Part shown: positions 44,804 through 53,439 of the stretch, piece after piece | How positions within the stretch are numbered: position 1 is the first letter of the stretch | Layout of the letters: each line of letters starts with the position of its first letter | Assembly: GCF_016899955.1 (NCBI RefSeq) | Contig: NZ_JACJJL010000009.1 | Span: forward strand, 1 to 64,000 | Reading direction: 5' to 3' | From: Marseilla massiliensis | GTDB lineage: Bacteria; Bacteroidota; Bacteroidia; Bacteroidales; Bacteroidaceae | Length of the DNA stretch: 64,000 nt | The notes under the pieces: model-generated | What the model saw: the letters and a program-made list of their open reading frames with translations, nothing else | Told to the model about the DNA's origin: nothing | Databases searched by the model: none | Made by a program: the position numbers and the translations under genes

Positions 44804-46255
44804 ATGAATCCTATTCAAACAACGAAGATGACCAACTTCCGTTGGGTCATTTGTGCTTTGCTTTTCTGCGCAACGACGGTAAACTACCTCGACAGGCAGG
44901 TTCTTTCGCTTACGTGGAAAGACTTCATAGCACCTGAGTTCCACTGGAATGATGCACACTATGGCATGATTACCGGTTTCTTCTCTGTGTTTTATGCTGT
45001 CGCTTGCTTGTTTGCTGGCAAGTTTGTCGACTGGATGGGTATAAAGAAAGGTTATCTTTGGGCTATCTTTATCTGGTCGCTGGGTGCATGCTTGCATGCC
45101 GGTTGCGGTTGGGTTACGATGGAAGTCGAGGGTCTCGACTCTGTTGAGGCCTTGCGGGCTGTCGAGGCCGGCAGTGCCGTTGCTGTTGCAATAGCCACGC
45201 TCAGCGTATGGCTGTTCCTCGTGTGCCGCGCTATCCTGGCTCTCGGCGAGGCCGGAAACTTCCCTGCCGCCATCAAGGTGACAGCCGAGTATTTCCCGAA
45301 GAAAGACCGTGCTTTTGCCACTTCAATATTCAATTCAGGCGCATCGGTGGGTGCATTGGCAGCTCCTCTTACCATACCAATACTCGCCAAGCACTTCGGA
45401 TGGGAGATGGCTTTCATCATAATCGGTGCCATCGGCTTTATCTGGATGTTCTTCTGGGCCCACCTCTATGAAAAGCCTGAGAACTCAAAGCATGTGAACA
45501 AGGCCGAGCTTATATACGTCAACCAGGACGAGGAAGAAGAGACAAAGCCTGCCGAAGAGGCAAAGCCCGAGAAGACCATACCTTTCATGCAGTGCTTCAA
45601 GTACAAGCAGACATGGTCGTTTGTTGTGGGTAAGTTCTTCACCGACGGTGTATGGTGGTTCTATCTGTTCTGGGCACCGGCCTATTTCTCTGACCAGTTC
45701 GGCTACGAATCGTCGTCGACGATGGGCATGGCGCTCATTTTCGTGCTCTATCTCATCGTTACCGTGCTTTCGATATACGGCGGTTACCTGCCCAAGCTCT
45801 TTGTCGAGAAGAAGGGTATGGGCCCGTATGCCGGCCGCATGCGTGCCATGCTGATATTCGCTTTCTTCCCCCTCTTCGCGCTGTTTGCCCAGCCGTTGGG
45901 TGCCAACTCGGCGTGGTTCCCGGCCATTATCATCGGTCTTGCAGGAGCAGGCCACCAGGCTTGGTCGGCCAACTTGTTCTCGACAATCGGCGACATGTTC
46001 CCGAAGTCGACCATTGCAACCATCACCGGCATTGGCGCCATGGCCGGAGGCATAGGCTCGTTGCTTATCAACCTGGGTGCCGGAGAGCTGTTCAAGTATT
46101 CCGGCGACATGGGTTCGGCCTTCTCGTTCATGGGCTTTGAGGGCAAGGAAGGTGGCTACATGATTATCTTCTGCATCTGTGCCGTGGCTTACCTGCTGGC
46201 TTGGGTCATCATGAAGACCCTCGTGCCGAAGTACAAGCCAATCATTGTTGATTGA
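44804..46255 (+). CDS. MFS transporter, ExuT-like (hexuronate type)
   Basis: 483-residue permease of the anion:cation symporter branch of the major facilitator family, with twelve predicted helices. The first helix TVNYLDRQVLSLTWKDF and the RAILALGEAGNFPAAIKVTAEYFP segment are typical of hexuronate and sialate transporters in Bacteroidota. The central cytoplasmic loop carries a charged stretch (NQDEEEETKPAEEAKPEK). Galacturonate or glucuronate is the likely cargo, which would fit the rhamnogalacturonan lyase at the window end, but the link is inferred. The gene has its own promoter and terminator. ATG 44828 is an alternative start. Confidence 0.85.
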   Translation: MNPIQTTKMTNFRWVICALLFCATTVNYLDRQVLSLTWKDFIAPEFHWNDAHYGMITGFFSVFYAVACLFAGKFVDWMGIKKGYLWAIFIWSLGACLHAGCGWVTMEVEGLDSVEALRAVEAGSAVAVAIATLSVWLFLVCRAILALGEAGNFPAAIKVTAEYFPKKDRAFATSIFNSGASVGALAAPLTIPILAKHFGWEMAFIIIGAIGFIWMFFWAHLYEKPENSKHVNKAELIYVNQDEEEETKPAEEAKPEKTIPFMQCFKYKQTWSFVVGKFFTDGVWWFYLFWAPAYFSDQFGYESSSTMGMALIFVLYLIVTVLSIYGGYLPKLFVEKKGMGPYAGRMRAMLIFAFFPLFALFAQPLGANSAWFPAIIIGLAGAGHQAWSANLFSTIGDMFPKSTIATITGIGAMAGGIGSLLINLGAGELFKYSGDMGSAFSFMGFEGKEGGYMIIFCICAVAYLLAWVIMKTLVPKYKPIIVD

Positions 46256-46294
46256 TGACATAGACACAATTTCAATTTGACTATAGCTTATTGG

Positions 46295-46335
46295 TTGGGC
46301 CGCCTGCGACAAGCTGGCGGCCCAAATTTTTTTTC
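46295..46335 (+). terminator. Terminator after the ExuT-like gene
   Basis: TTGGGCCGCC (46295-46304) pairs with GGCGGCCCAA (46316-46325), followed by a run of nine T. A textbook intrinsic terminator. Confidence 0.92.
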
Positions 46336-46537
46336 CAGAGCCGGCGACTGGCCCGACGCATGTTGGGGTTGGGTTGCTGCGGGAAGCTTGTCCGCTGCGT
46401 TGCCCGTTTCGGCGCCATGCCACAGGCCGTATGCCTATGGCGCGTCTGGTTGCTGCCTCAATGGCTTTTGTCGCCCTAAGTCACGTCGATGGGGCGTCGT
46501 GCCATGGTGTGTTGCCATGCTGTGCGGGGTAAAACGG

Positions 46538-46575
46538 CAGGCGGAATGGTATCAACAACGATACCATTCCGCCTG
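46538..46575 (-). terminator. Terminator after the nitroreductase gene
   Basis: CAGGCGGAATGGTATC (46538-46553) pairs perfectly with GATACCATTCCGCCTG (46560-46575). On the minus strand CCGTTTTA follows. It lies about 115 bp past the stop. Confidence 0.75.
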
Positions 46576-46689
46576 TAGCGTTTCCGGCTATGGTGTTTGC
46601 TGCCTTGCGCCAAGCCTGTAGGTTCTGCCTGCCTGTTGCCGTTTAAGGGCGTGTGGGCGTCGGGCCGTGGGCTCTGGCGATGGGTACGG

Positions 46690-47427
46690 TCAGATGAACT
46701 TCTGCTTTTTCAGTGCCTCCATCATGCCTTCAGACATGGCCTCGTTGTCTTTCTTGGTGTAGCGAATGTCGGTGAAGATTTGCGCGAGAGTCTCTTTGTG
46801 GTTAATCTCGCAGAAGTGTTTGTTCTCCTCCAGCCCCTCTTTGTAGGCATACAGGCGGTCGATGTCGGCCTTGGTGTAGTCGAGGTAGGTCTCGCTGTGT
46901 ACGAAAGCCTCGGCCGGGAGCCTGTCGGTGAGCGGCGGGTTTTCCGCCGGCCAGCCCACTGTTAGCGTGGCAACGGGCATCACCAGTTCCGGCAGCTTCA
47001 GGGCGTCGATGATCATTTGCGGCATGTAGACAGTCGTTCCGAGGTAGCACAGGCCCAGTCCGGCTTCCTCGGCAAGGTTGCAGAACGTCTGCGTATAGAG
47101 CAGCGCGTCGGTGGCCGCATTGATAAACGACAGGAAGTTGTCGTATCCCGGCACGGCATTCCTGTTGCGGCACCATACCGACGTACGGTTATAGTCGGCG
47201 CAGATGGTCAGCACCACCGGTGCTTCAGTCACCATTGGCTGGTTGAAGTGGGCCGGCGCCAGCTTCTCCTTGCCTTCCTTGGAGCGCGTCACCACCACGC
47301 TGTACAGCTGCAGGTTGCCCATAGTCTGCGTGCGGGCGGCCTGGCTTAGCAGCTGCCCGAGCAATTCTTCACTCACGTCCTTGTCAGAATACTTGCGGAT
47401 AGTCCGCCGTGTGTTTATTGTTTCCAT
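46690..47427 (-). CDS. Nitroreductase-family NAD(P)H:FMN oxidoreductase
   Basis: 245-residue flavoenzyme starting at ATG 47427. METINTRRTIRKYSDKDV is the classic N-terminus holding FMN-phosphate contacts. AARTQTMGNLQLYSVVVT and LGLCYLGTTVYMPQMI are further flavin-site segments, and the ATLTVGWPAENPPLTDRLP motif is typical of NfsA/FRP-like members. Substrates could be quinones, nitroaromatics or flavins; the physiological one is unknown. A minus-strand TAAATTTG (47459-47452) serves as promoter box. It is a single-gene unit. Confidence 0.9.
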   Translation of the reverse strand: METINTRRTIRKYSDKDVSEELLGQLLSQAARTQTMGNLQLYSVVVTRSKEGKEKLAPAHFNQPMVTEAPVVLTICADYNRTSVWCRNRNAVPGYDNFLSFINAATDALLYTQTFCNLAEEAGLGLCYLGTTVYMPQMIIDALKLPELVMPVATLTVGWPAENPPLTDRLPAEAFVHSETYLDYTKADIDRLYAYKEGLEENKHFCEINHKETLAQIFTDIRYTKKDNEAMSEGMMEALKKQKFI

Positions 47428-47643
47428 GTCTCTTAGCATTGATTCATGATGCAAATTTACGCATATTTTTCCTTTGTTATGCTTCCGGCCATGTGTTTTT
47501 CGCATTTTTTCAAGGCTTTGTTTTCACGTCAGAGGCATGCCTCCGCCGGTAGCTGAGCGTTTGTTGGCATGTGGCCGTGGCCATGGCGATGCGTTGGCTT
47601 GTTGGGAAAAGAAACTTACACTTGGCCGACAGCCAAGCTACGC

Positions 47644-47753
47644 TTGCCTTGGCCGCCGGCCGAACGGCCTGTATTGTCGTTCGGAATGCACCGTTCCGGA
47701 CGGTGAAACGGGCTGTATTGCAAGGCAAAACAAGTGTTTTTGCAACGTGCTGC
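47644..47753 (+). repeat. Tandem array, 22-bp period, five units
   Basis: Units at 47644, 47666, 47688, 47710 and 47732. The second to fourth begin GGCCTGTATTGT, GCACCGTTCCGG and GGGCTGTATTGC; the third and fourth end GAAAC and AAAAC; the fifth keeps GTTTTTGC. Exact 22-bp phasing is kept throughout despite base changes. Confidence 0.78.
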
Positions 47754-47970
47754 CGGCCAGCGGGTTGCGCCGGATGCCCCGGCCTGCGAAATGTCTTTAC
47801 AGAAAAAGCAGCTTGCCGTATAGGCCCCGTCGGTGGCAGCTGGCGCCGGCATCCGGCCTGCCGCCTTGCCACGTCGCACCCGTGTAAGCCATTCACGGAG
47901 CAGGCCGGCCATATTCACAGCAACAGTTTCGACCGTTGAGCCCTGCAATGTGCGTTAACGGTAAAAAGAG

Positions 47971-48007
47971 ACAGCCGCCGCGGCGGGCATCCCGTTGCGG
48001 CGGCTGT
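47971..48007. terminator. Terminator after tnaA
   Basis: ACAGCCGCCGC (47971-47981) pairs with GCGGCGGCTGT (47997-48007), with an inner GGG/CCC helix. On the minus strand CTCTTTTTACC follows. It lies 24 bp past the tryptophanase stop. Confidence 0.85.
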
Positions 48008-48030
48008 TTTACATCGTTGCCCGGTGGCAA

Positions 48031-49404
48031 TCATAACCTTTCCAGTTGCACGGTGAAGTGGCGCATTATTGGGGCTTCCCATGCAATGCGCACGCCCCTT
48101 GTCACCTGCTCGCGGCGGTCGTAAACGTTCTTAAGGGCGGCGGCAATCACGTCCATGTGGTTGTCGGTGTATACACGGCGTGGTATTGCAAGGCGCAACA
48201 GATCGAGCCCGTCGAAGCGGTTCTCGCGGGTCACGGGGTCGCGGTCGGCCAGCAGGTAGCCAATCTCGCAGCCGCGTATGCCGGCCTCGAGGTACAGCTC
48301 GATGGTCAGTGTCTGTGCCGGGAACTCCTCTTTGGGCACATGGGTGAGCACCTTCGGAGCGTCGACGAAGATGGCGTGGCCACCGGCCGGGCGCTGGTAG
48401 GGTATGCCGTATTCGTCGAGTTTCTCGGCAAGGTGGTGCACTTGGTGTATTCGTGTCTCCAGGTTGTCAAACTCAGTGTTCTCGTCGAGTCCTATGGCCA
48501 GGGCGTTCATGTCGCGCCCGTTCATGCCTCCGTAAGTCAGGTATCCCTCAAACTGCACGCAGAAGCCCTTGGCCCCCTCATACCAGTCTTGCCTGTTGGT
48601 GGCAATGAATCCGCCCATGTTCACTATGCCGTCCTTCTTGGCGCTCATCGTCATGCCGTCGGCCATGGCGAACATCTCGCGTGTTATTTCCTTGATGGTC
48701 TTGTTGGCATAGCCCTCTTCGCGCGTTTTGATGAAATAGGCGTTTTCGGCAAAGCGTGCCGAATCGAAGAGCACAGGCTTGTGGAACTTGTCGGCCACGG
48801 CCCTAACCTGCCTCAGGTTCTCCATGGAAACGGGCTGGCCGCCTGCCGTGTTGTTGGTTATGGTCACTATGATGAACGGTATCCGGTCGGCATGCTCCTC
48901 AAGGGCGCGCTCCAGCTTGGCCGGGTCTACATTGCCCTTGAACGGCACTTCGAGCTGGGTTTGCTTGGCCTCGTCGATGGTACAGTCCAGGGCGATGGCC
49001 TTTCGGCCCTCGATGTGGCCCTTGGTGGTGTCGAAGTGCGAGTTGCCGGGCACGATGTCGCCCTCGTGTACGAGGTAAGAGAAGAGCACATTCTCGGCCG
49101 CCCGGCCCTGGTGGGTGGGAATCACGTACTTGAAACCGGTCAGCCTCTCGATGGTTTCCTTCAGCCTGAAGAACGAGTCGGCCCCCGCGTAGCTCTCGTC
49201 GCCGGTCATTATGCCCGCCCATTGGCGGTCGCTCATGGCCCCGGTGCCCGAGTCGGTGAGCAAGTCGATGTACACCTGGTTGGCTTTCAGTTGAAACACA
49301 TTGTAATGAGCCTCCTTAATCCATTGCTCGCGCTCTTCTCGCGTGCTCTTGCGGATAGGCTCCACCATCTTGATTTTCCAAGATTCAGCAAAGGGTAGTT
49401 CCAT
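48031..49404 (-). CDS. tnaA: Tryptophanase
   Basis: PLP enzyme that splits L-tryptophan into indole, pyruvate and ammonia. 457 residues. The PLP lysine is in MSAKKD (residues 256-257), with VYIDLLTDSGTGAMSD and PTHQGRAAENVLFS upstream. Two positions separate tryptophanase from the related tyrosine phenol-lyase. Asp125 in NSHFDTTKGH replaces the lyase Thr, and Ile381 in GCEIG replaces the lyase Arg. Both favour tryptophanase. A minus-strand TATATTTG (49520-49513) lies about 110 nt before the ATG. No TnaC-like leader peptide with a key Trp is seen there, so regulation differs from E. coli. Confidence 0.9.
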   Translation of the reverse strand: MELPFAESWKIKMVEPIRKSTREEREQWIKEAHYNVFQLKANQVYIDLLTDSGTGAMSDRQWAGIMTGDESYAGADSFFRLKETIERLTGFKYVIPTHQGRAAENVLFSYLVHEGDIVPGNSHFDTTKGHIEGRKAIALDCTIDEAKQTQLEVPFKGNVDPAKLERALEEHADRIPFIIVTITNNTAGGQPVSMENLRQVRAVADKFHKPVLFDSARFAENAYFIKTREEGYANKTIKEITREMFAMADGMTMSAKKDGIVNMGGFIATNRQDWYEGAKGFCVQFEGYLTYGGMNGRDMNALAIGLDENTEFDNLETRIHQVHHLAEKLDEYGIPYQRPAGGHAIFVDAPKVLTHVPKEEFPAQTLTIELYLEAGIRGCEIGYLLADRDPVTRENRFDGLDLLRLAIPRRVYTDNHMDVIAAALKNVYDRREQVTRGVRIAWEAPIMRHFTVQLERL

Positions 49405-49881
49405 AGGTTTGTTTTTGGTTTTGTTTTACGGTTAGTCTGGCCCGGCCCCTTGGCATGGCCGCTTTGCGGTGCTCGGTGGCCCGCTGCGGGGCTTTTGTGG
49501 CTTTTAATGCTGCAAATATACAAAATATAAGTGAAATGCAGTCGGTGCGGGGCAAAAAAATAGCATCCCCGTCATTCAGTTTTTTCACGCTGCCCCCATT
49601 GCCGCCATGGCATGGTGGCGGGCTGGCAGAGTTGTCACTCCGGCCGATGGCAGCTTCCGTGTGCGCCGCCCCGCCTTGCAGGCATGTGGATGCCACTTTG
49701 CCGCCGGCCCGGCAGCGGTAGCTTAACGCTGCCTCGTGGCGTCCGCCCGGTGGCCATGCAGGCATCCGATGTGGTCAGAAAAAGACAACGCCGCCATTGT
49801 GGCGGATGCTTTTGTGCCACATTCCGCTACAGTGCCAGGCCTGTTCGTTGGCGTGCTCCGGCAGGTATTCTTTTGTTACAT

Positions 49882-50013
49882 TTGTCGTGCATGTTGGTCG
49901 CACGGGTCGTTTGGCCTTGCCGCCGTGGTCGTTTGGCCTTGCAATATGGGCCGTTCGGGCCAGTGATACGGGCCGTTTCGCACGGTCATACGAGCCGTGT
50001 TTCCAACTTGCTG
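49882..50013 (+). repeat. Tandem array, 22-bp period, six units (longest)
   Basis: Units at 49882, 49904, 49926, 49948, 49970 and 49992. Units two and three share GGTCGTTTGGCCTTGC, unit four begins GGGCCGTTCGGG, unit five GGGCCGTTTCGC and unit six GAGCCGTGTTTC. Neighbouring units resemble each other most, as expected from local duplication. Confidence 0.85.
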
Positions 50014-50304
50014 TGCGCCAGGTGTTTACGAAACGGTGCCCCGCCGTGGCGCTAAGCACAAAAAAGTTTACAGCCACTGTGGCCGTGCCGTTTCCCGCCG
50101 GTTGGCACCTGCCGCAACCGTGCTGCCGAAGCAAGCTCGCGGCACATGCGCGAGCCCCCGACGGCGGCGCCGAATGACGTTTATCTTTATGTTTCACCCG
50201 TATCTTGGTGAGGGCTAAAATGTTATCTGTTTCGGACAACTTGCGGGCTGCGTGAGCCAAAAAAGTTTTCCCCGAAAATATTCTTTTATATCATAAAAAG
50301 TGCC

Positions 50305-50312
50305 TAACTTTG
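50305..50312 (+). promoter_or_regulatory. -7 box of nrdJ
   Basis: TAACTTTG followed by C. The start site near 50319 excludes an upstream in-frame ATG at 50300 and supports ATG 50336. Confidence 0.65.
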
Positions 50313-50335
50313 CCCCAGCTAACATAAACATCACA

Positions 50336-52900
50336 ATGGATTCAGGAAAGACATTCACTTATGAGGAGGCGTTTGCCGCTTCCTTGGAATATTTCGGTGG
50401 CGACGAGTTGGCAGCCCGCGTGTGGGTGAACAAGTATGCCATGAAGGATAGCTTCGGCAATATCTACGAGAAATCGCCCGAAGACATGCACTGGCGCATA
50501 GCCAATGAGATTGCCCGGATAGAGAAGAAGTATGCCAACCCGATGACAGCCCGCGAGGTGTTCGACCTGCTCGACCACTTCCGCTACATCATACCTGCCG
50601 GCAGCCCCATGACCGGCATAGGCAACAATCACCAGATTGCCTCGCTCAGCAACTGCTTCGTGATAGGCATCGACGGCGATGCCGACTCTTACGGAGCCAT
50701 CATGCGCATCGACGAGGAGCAGGTGCAGCTGATGAAGAGGCGCGGCGGAGTGGGGCACGACATGTCGCACATACGCCCGAAGGGCTCGCCCGTCAACAAC
50801 TCTGCGCTCACCTCGACAGGCCTCGTGCCGTTCATGGAGCGCTACAGCAACTCTACCCGTGAGGTGGCGCAGGACGGCAGGCGCGGTGCGCTCATGCTTT
50901 CGGTGAGCATAAAGCATCCTGACAGCGAGGCGTTCATAGACGCCAAGATGACCGAAGGCAAGGTGACCGGGGCCAATGTATCAGTGAAGATAGACGACGA
51001 CTTCATGCAGGCCGCCATCGACGACCGCCCTTACGTGCAGCAGTTCCCCATCGACAGCGACACGCCCGAGTACAGAAAGGAAATCAGCGCCAAGGACCTT
51101 TGGGGCAAGATTGTGCACAACGCCTGGAAGAGCGCTGAGCCGGGAGTGCTCTTCTGGGACACTATCATCCGCGAGAGCCTGCCCGACTGCTATGCCGACT
51201 TGGGCTTCCGCACCGTCTCGACCAACCCCTGCGGCGAGATACCGCTGTGCCCTTACGACTCGTGCCGGCTCTTGTCCATCAACCTTTACTCTTATGTCAT
51301 CGACCCGTTCACGCCCCACGCGCGTTTCGACTACGACCTGTTCAGGGCCCACGTGCGCGCTGCACAGCGCATAATGGACGACATCGTCGACCTGGAGCTT
51401 GAGAAGATTGACATGATAATGGCCAAGATAGACAGCGACCCGCAAAGCGCCGAGGTGAAAGGAGCCGAGCGCCACTTGTGGGAAAAGATAATGCGCAAGA
51501 GCGGCATGGGCCGCCGCACGGGCGTGGGCATCACGGCCGAGGGCGACATGCTGGCCGCCATGGGCCTTCGCTACGGCACGGAAGAGGCAACGGATTTCTC
51601 GGTCGAGGTTCACAAGACGCTGGCCCTGACCGCCTACCGCTCGTCTGTCGACATGGCCCGCGAGCGCGGCGCGTTCGAGATATACAGCGCCGAGCGCGAA
51701 AAGAACAACCCCTTTGTTGCGCGGATGCGCGAGGCCGACCCGCAGCTGTATGAGGACATGGCCAAGTACGGGCGCCGCAACATAGCCTGCCTGACCATCG
51801 CCCCCACCGGCACTACGAGCCTCATGACGCAGACAACGAGCGGCATCGAACCGGTGTTCATGCCCGTATACAAGCGCCGCCGCAAGGTGAACCCCGGCGA
51901 TCCCGACGTTCATGTCGACTTTGTCGACGAGGTTGGCGACTCGTTCGAGGAGTACATAGTGTACCATCACAAGTTCCTCACATGGATGGACGTCAACGGC
52001 TACGACACCAAGAAGAAATATACGCAGGAGGAAATAGACGACCTCGTGGCCAAGTCGCCTTACTACAAGGCTACGGCCAACGACGTAGACTGGCTCATGA
52101 AGGTGCGTATGCAGGGCGCGATACAGAAGTGGGTGGACCACTCGATAAGCGTCACGGTCAACCTTCCGGCCGATGTCGACGAGGCGCTCGTCAACCGCCT
52201 GTATGTGGAAGCATGGCGGTCGGGGTGCAAGGGTTGCACCATCTACCGCGACGGAAGCCGCTCGGGCGTGATGATATCCGTGTCGAAAAAAGACAAAAAG
52301 GCCGACGGGGCGTCGCTGTCGCAAGCCCCCGCGCCCTGCAAGCAGCCCGAAGTGACAGAGGTTAGGCCCAAGGAGCTGGAGTGCGACGTGGTGCGTTTCC
52401 AGAACAACAAGGAGAAATGGGTGGCTTTCGTGGGCCTGCTCAATGGATATCCTTACGAGATTTTCACCGGCCTTCAGGACGACGAGGAGGGCATTGTGCT
52501 GCCCAAGACTGTGACAAAGGGCAAGATTATCAAGCAGACCGATGAGAACGGGAAGCACCGTTACGACTTCCAGTTTGAGAACAAGCGCGGGTATAAGACA
52601 ACCGTCGAGGGCTTGAGCGAGAAGTTCAACCCCGAGTATTGGAACTATGCGAAGCTCATCAGCGGCGTGCTTCGCTACCGCATGCCCATCGCCCACGTCA
52701 TCAAGCTGGTGGGATCTCTGCAACTCAAGAATGAGAGCATCAACACTTGGAAGAACGGCGTTGAGCGCGCATTGAAGAAATATGTGGTCGACGGCACCGA
52801 GGCCAAGGGCCAGAAGTGTCCCGTATGCGGCCACGAGTCGCTCGTATATCAGGAAGGTTGCCTGATATGCAAGAACTGCGGAGCCAGCCGTTGCGGATAG
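50336..52900 (+). CDS. nrdJ: Adenosylcobalamin-dependent (class II) ribonucleotide reductase
   Basis: Reduces ribonucleotides to deoxyribonucleotides using a B12-derived radical, independent of oxygen. 854 residues from ATG 50336. Seen are the first redox cysteine in SLSNCFVIG, the substrate loop region STGLVPFMERYSNSTREVAQ, the active-site NPCGEIPL with its Cys and Glu, and APTGTTSLM. The C-terminal CPVCGHESLVYQEGCLICKN is a four-cysteine, zinc-ribbon-like end with further cysteines that may carry reducing equivalents. There is no N-terminal ATP-cone, so overall activity control is probably absent. It is followed after 105 bp by folB. Confidence 0.94.
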   Translation: MDSGKTFTYEEAFAASLEYFGGDELAARVWVNKYAMKDSFGNIYEKSPEDMHWRIANEIARIEKKYANPMTAREVFDLLDHFRYIIPAGSPMTGIGNNHQIASLSNCFVIGIDGDADSYGAIMRIDEEQVQLMKRRGGVGHDMSHIRPKGSPVNNSALTSTGLVPFMERYSNSTREVAQDGRRGALMLSVSIKHPDSEAFIDAKMTEGKVTGANVSVKIDDDFMQAAIDDRPYVQQFPIDSDTPEYRKEISAKDLWGKIVHNAWKSAEPGVLFWDTIIRESLPDCYADLGFRTVSTNPCGEIPLCPYDSCRLLSINLYSYVIDPFTPHARFDYDLFRAHVRAAQRIMDDIVDLELEKIDMIMAKIDSDPQSAEVKGAERHLWEKIMRKSGMGRRTGVGITAEGDMLAAMGLRYGTEEATDFSVEVHKTLALTAYRSSVDMARERGAFEIYSAEREKNNPFVARMREADPQLYEDMAKYGRRNIACLTIAPTGTTSLMTQTTSGIEPVFMPVYKRRRKVNPGDPDVHVDFVDEVGDSFEEYIVYHHKFLTWMDVNGYDTKKKYTQEEIDDLVAKSPYYKATANDVDWLMKVRMQGAIQKWVDHSISVTVNLPADVDEALVNRLYVEAWRSGCKGCTIYRDGSRSGVMISVSKKDKKADGASLSQAPAPCKQPEVTEVRPKELECDVVRFQNNKEKWVAFVGLLNGYPYEIFTGLQDDEEGIVLPKTVTKGKIIKQTDENGKHRYDFQFENKRGYKTTVEGLSEKFNPEYWNYAKLISGVLRYRMPIAHVIKLVGSLQLKNESINTWKNGVERALKKYVVDGTEAKGQKCPVCGHESLVYQEGCLICKNCGASRCG

Positions 52901-53005
52901 CAGGCATGGCGGCCGCCTCGCCCACAGGGGCCGGGGCGGCCGCACCGCCTTCAGTGGCGCGTTGGCCCTGTGTGTCAATCCAAACAATCATGTCAATCAG
53001 CAACT

Positions 53006-53386
53006 ATGGTCATTGAGTCAAGTTATGTATCTTTGCGCGAATTGCGCTTCCACGCCCGTCATGGCGTCTCGCCGCAGGAGACAGTAGTGGGGGCCGACTT
53101 CATCGTGAGCCTGCGGCTGGGCTACAACATCGAGCGGGCAATGATAACCGACGATGTGCGCGACACGTTGAGCTATGCCGATGTATATGAAGTGGTGAAA
53201 CGCGAGATGGCAGTGCCCTCAAAGCTGCTCGAGCATGTTGCCGGGCGCATTGCCGACGCCTTGTTGCTGGCGTTTCCCGCCATCACCTCCGTCGACCTGA
53301 GCGTCACCAAGGTCAATCCGCCCATGGGGGCGCATTGCCTCGGGGCCGGTGTCGAGATACACTTAATAAATAATAAAACTCGTTGA
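53006..53386 (+). CDS. folB: Dihydroneopterin aldolase FolB
   Basis: Converts dihydroneopterin to 6-hydroxymethyl-dihydropterin and glycolaldehyde in folate synthesis. 126 residues from ATG 53006 (MVIESSYVSLRELRFHARHGV). Seen are the RFHARHGVSPQE active-site region with its Glu, the SYADVYEVVKREM segment with Tyr, and the lysine of SVTKVNPPMG. The usual length is about 120. Its product is the substrate of FolK, encoded at 24407. Confidence 0.92.
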   Translation: MVIESSYVSLRELRFHARHGVSPQETVVGADFIVSLRLGYNIERAMITDDVRDTLSYADVYEVVKREMAVPSKLLEHVAGRIADALLLAFPAITSVDLSVTKVNPPMGAHCLGAGVEIHLINNKTR

Positions 53387-53414
53387 ATTGTTCGGGTTTT
53401 TGTGGATTAATAGC

Positions 53415-53422
53415 TACTTTTG
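53415..53422 (+). promoter_or_regulatory. -7 box of the amidase-MCE unit
   Basis: TACTTTTG followed by CA, with TTTG (53399-53402) exactly 12 nt upstream. The start site lies only 10-15 nt before the ATG at 53440. Confidence 0.6.
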
Positions 53423-53439
53423 CATAATTTAAATGCGAT

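Larger units (their letters stand above)
46256..46689. other. Spacer between convergent ExuT-like and nitroreductase genes
   Basis: No gene supported. It contains two terminators, 46295-46335 for the plus strand and 46538-46575 for the minus strand, and nothing else recognised. Confidence 0.6.
47428..48030. other. 603-bp spacer between tryptophanase and nitroreductase genes
   Basis: No gene supported. It holds the nitroreductase promoter box (47452-47459), the repeat array at 47644-47753 and the tryptophanase terminator at 47971-48007. Confidence 0.6.
49405..50335. other. 931-bp divergent spacer between tnaA and nrdJ
   Basis: No gene supported. It contains the tnaA promoter box (49513-49520, minus), the repeat array at 49882-50013 and the nrdJ promoter box (50305-50312). 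A cobalamin riboswitch was looked for and not found. Confidence 0.6.

Noticed and set aside
27310..50013. 22-bp arrays as CRISPR arrays
   Set aside because: Period is too short, all of each unit is partly conserved, there is no repeat-spacer alternation and there are no cas genes.
50066..50100. GCCACTG-containing stretch upstream of nrdJ as a cobalamin riboswitch
   Set aside because: The other conserved core elements (GGGAA, GGTG and the CCCGC-ACTG region in order) are missing.
50981..52987. 668-codon open frame on the minus strand across nrdJ
   Set aside because: Same antisense effect; nrdJ carries all family motifs on the plus strand.
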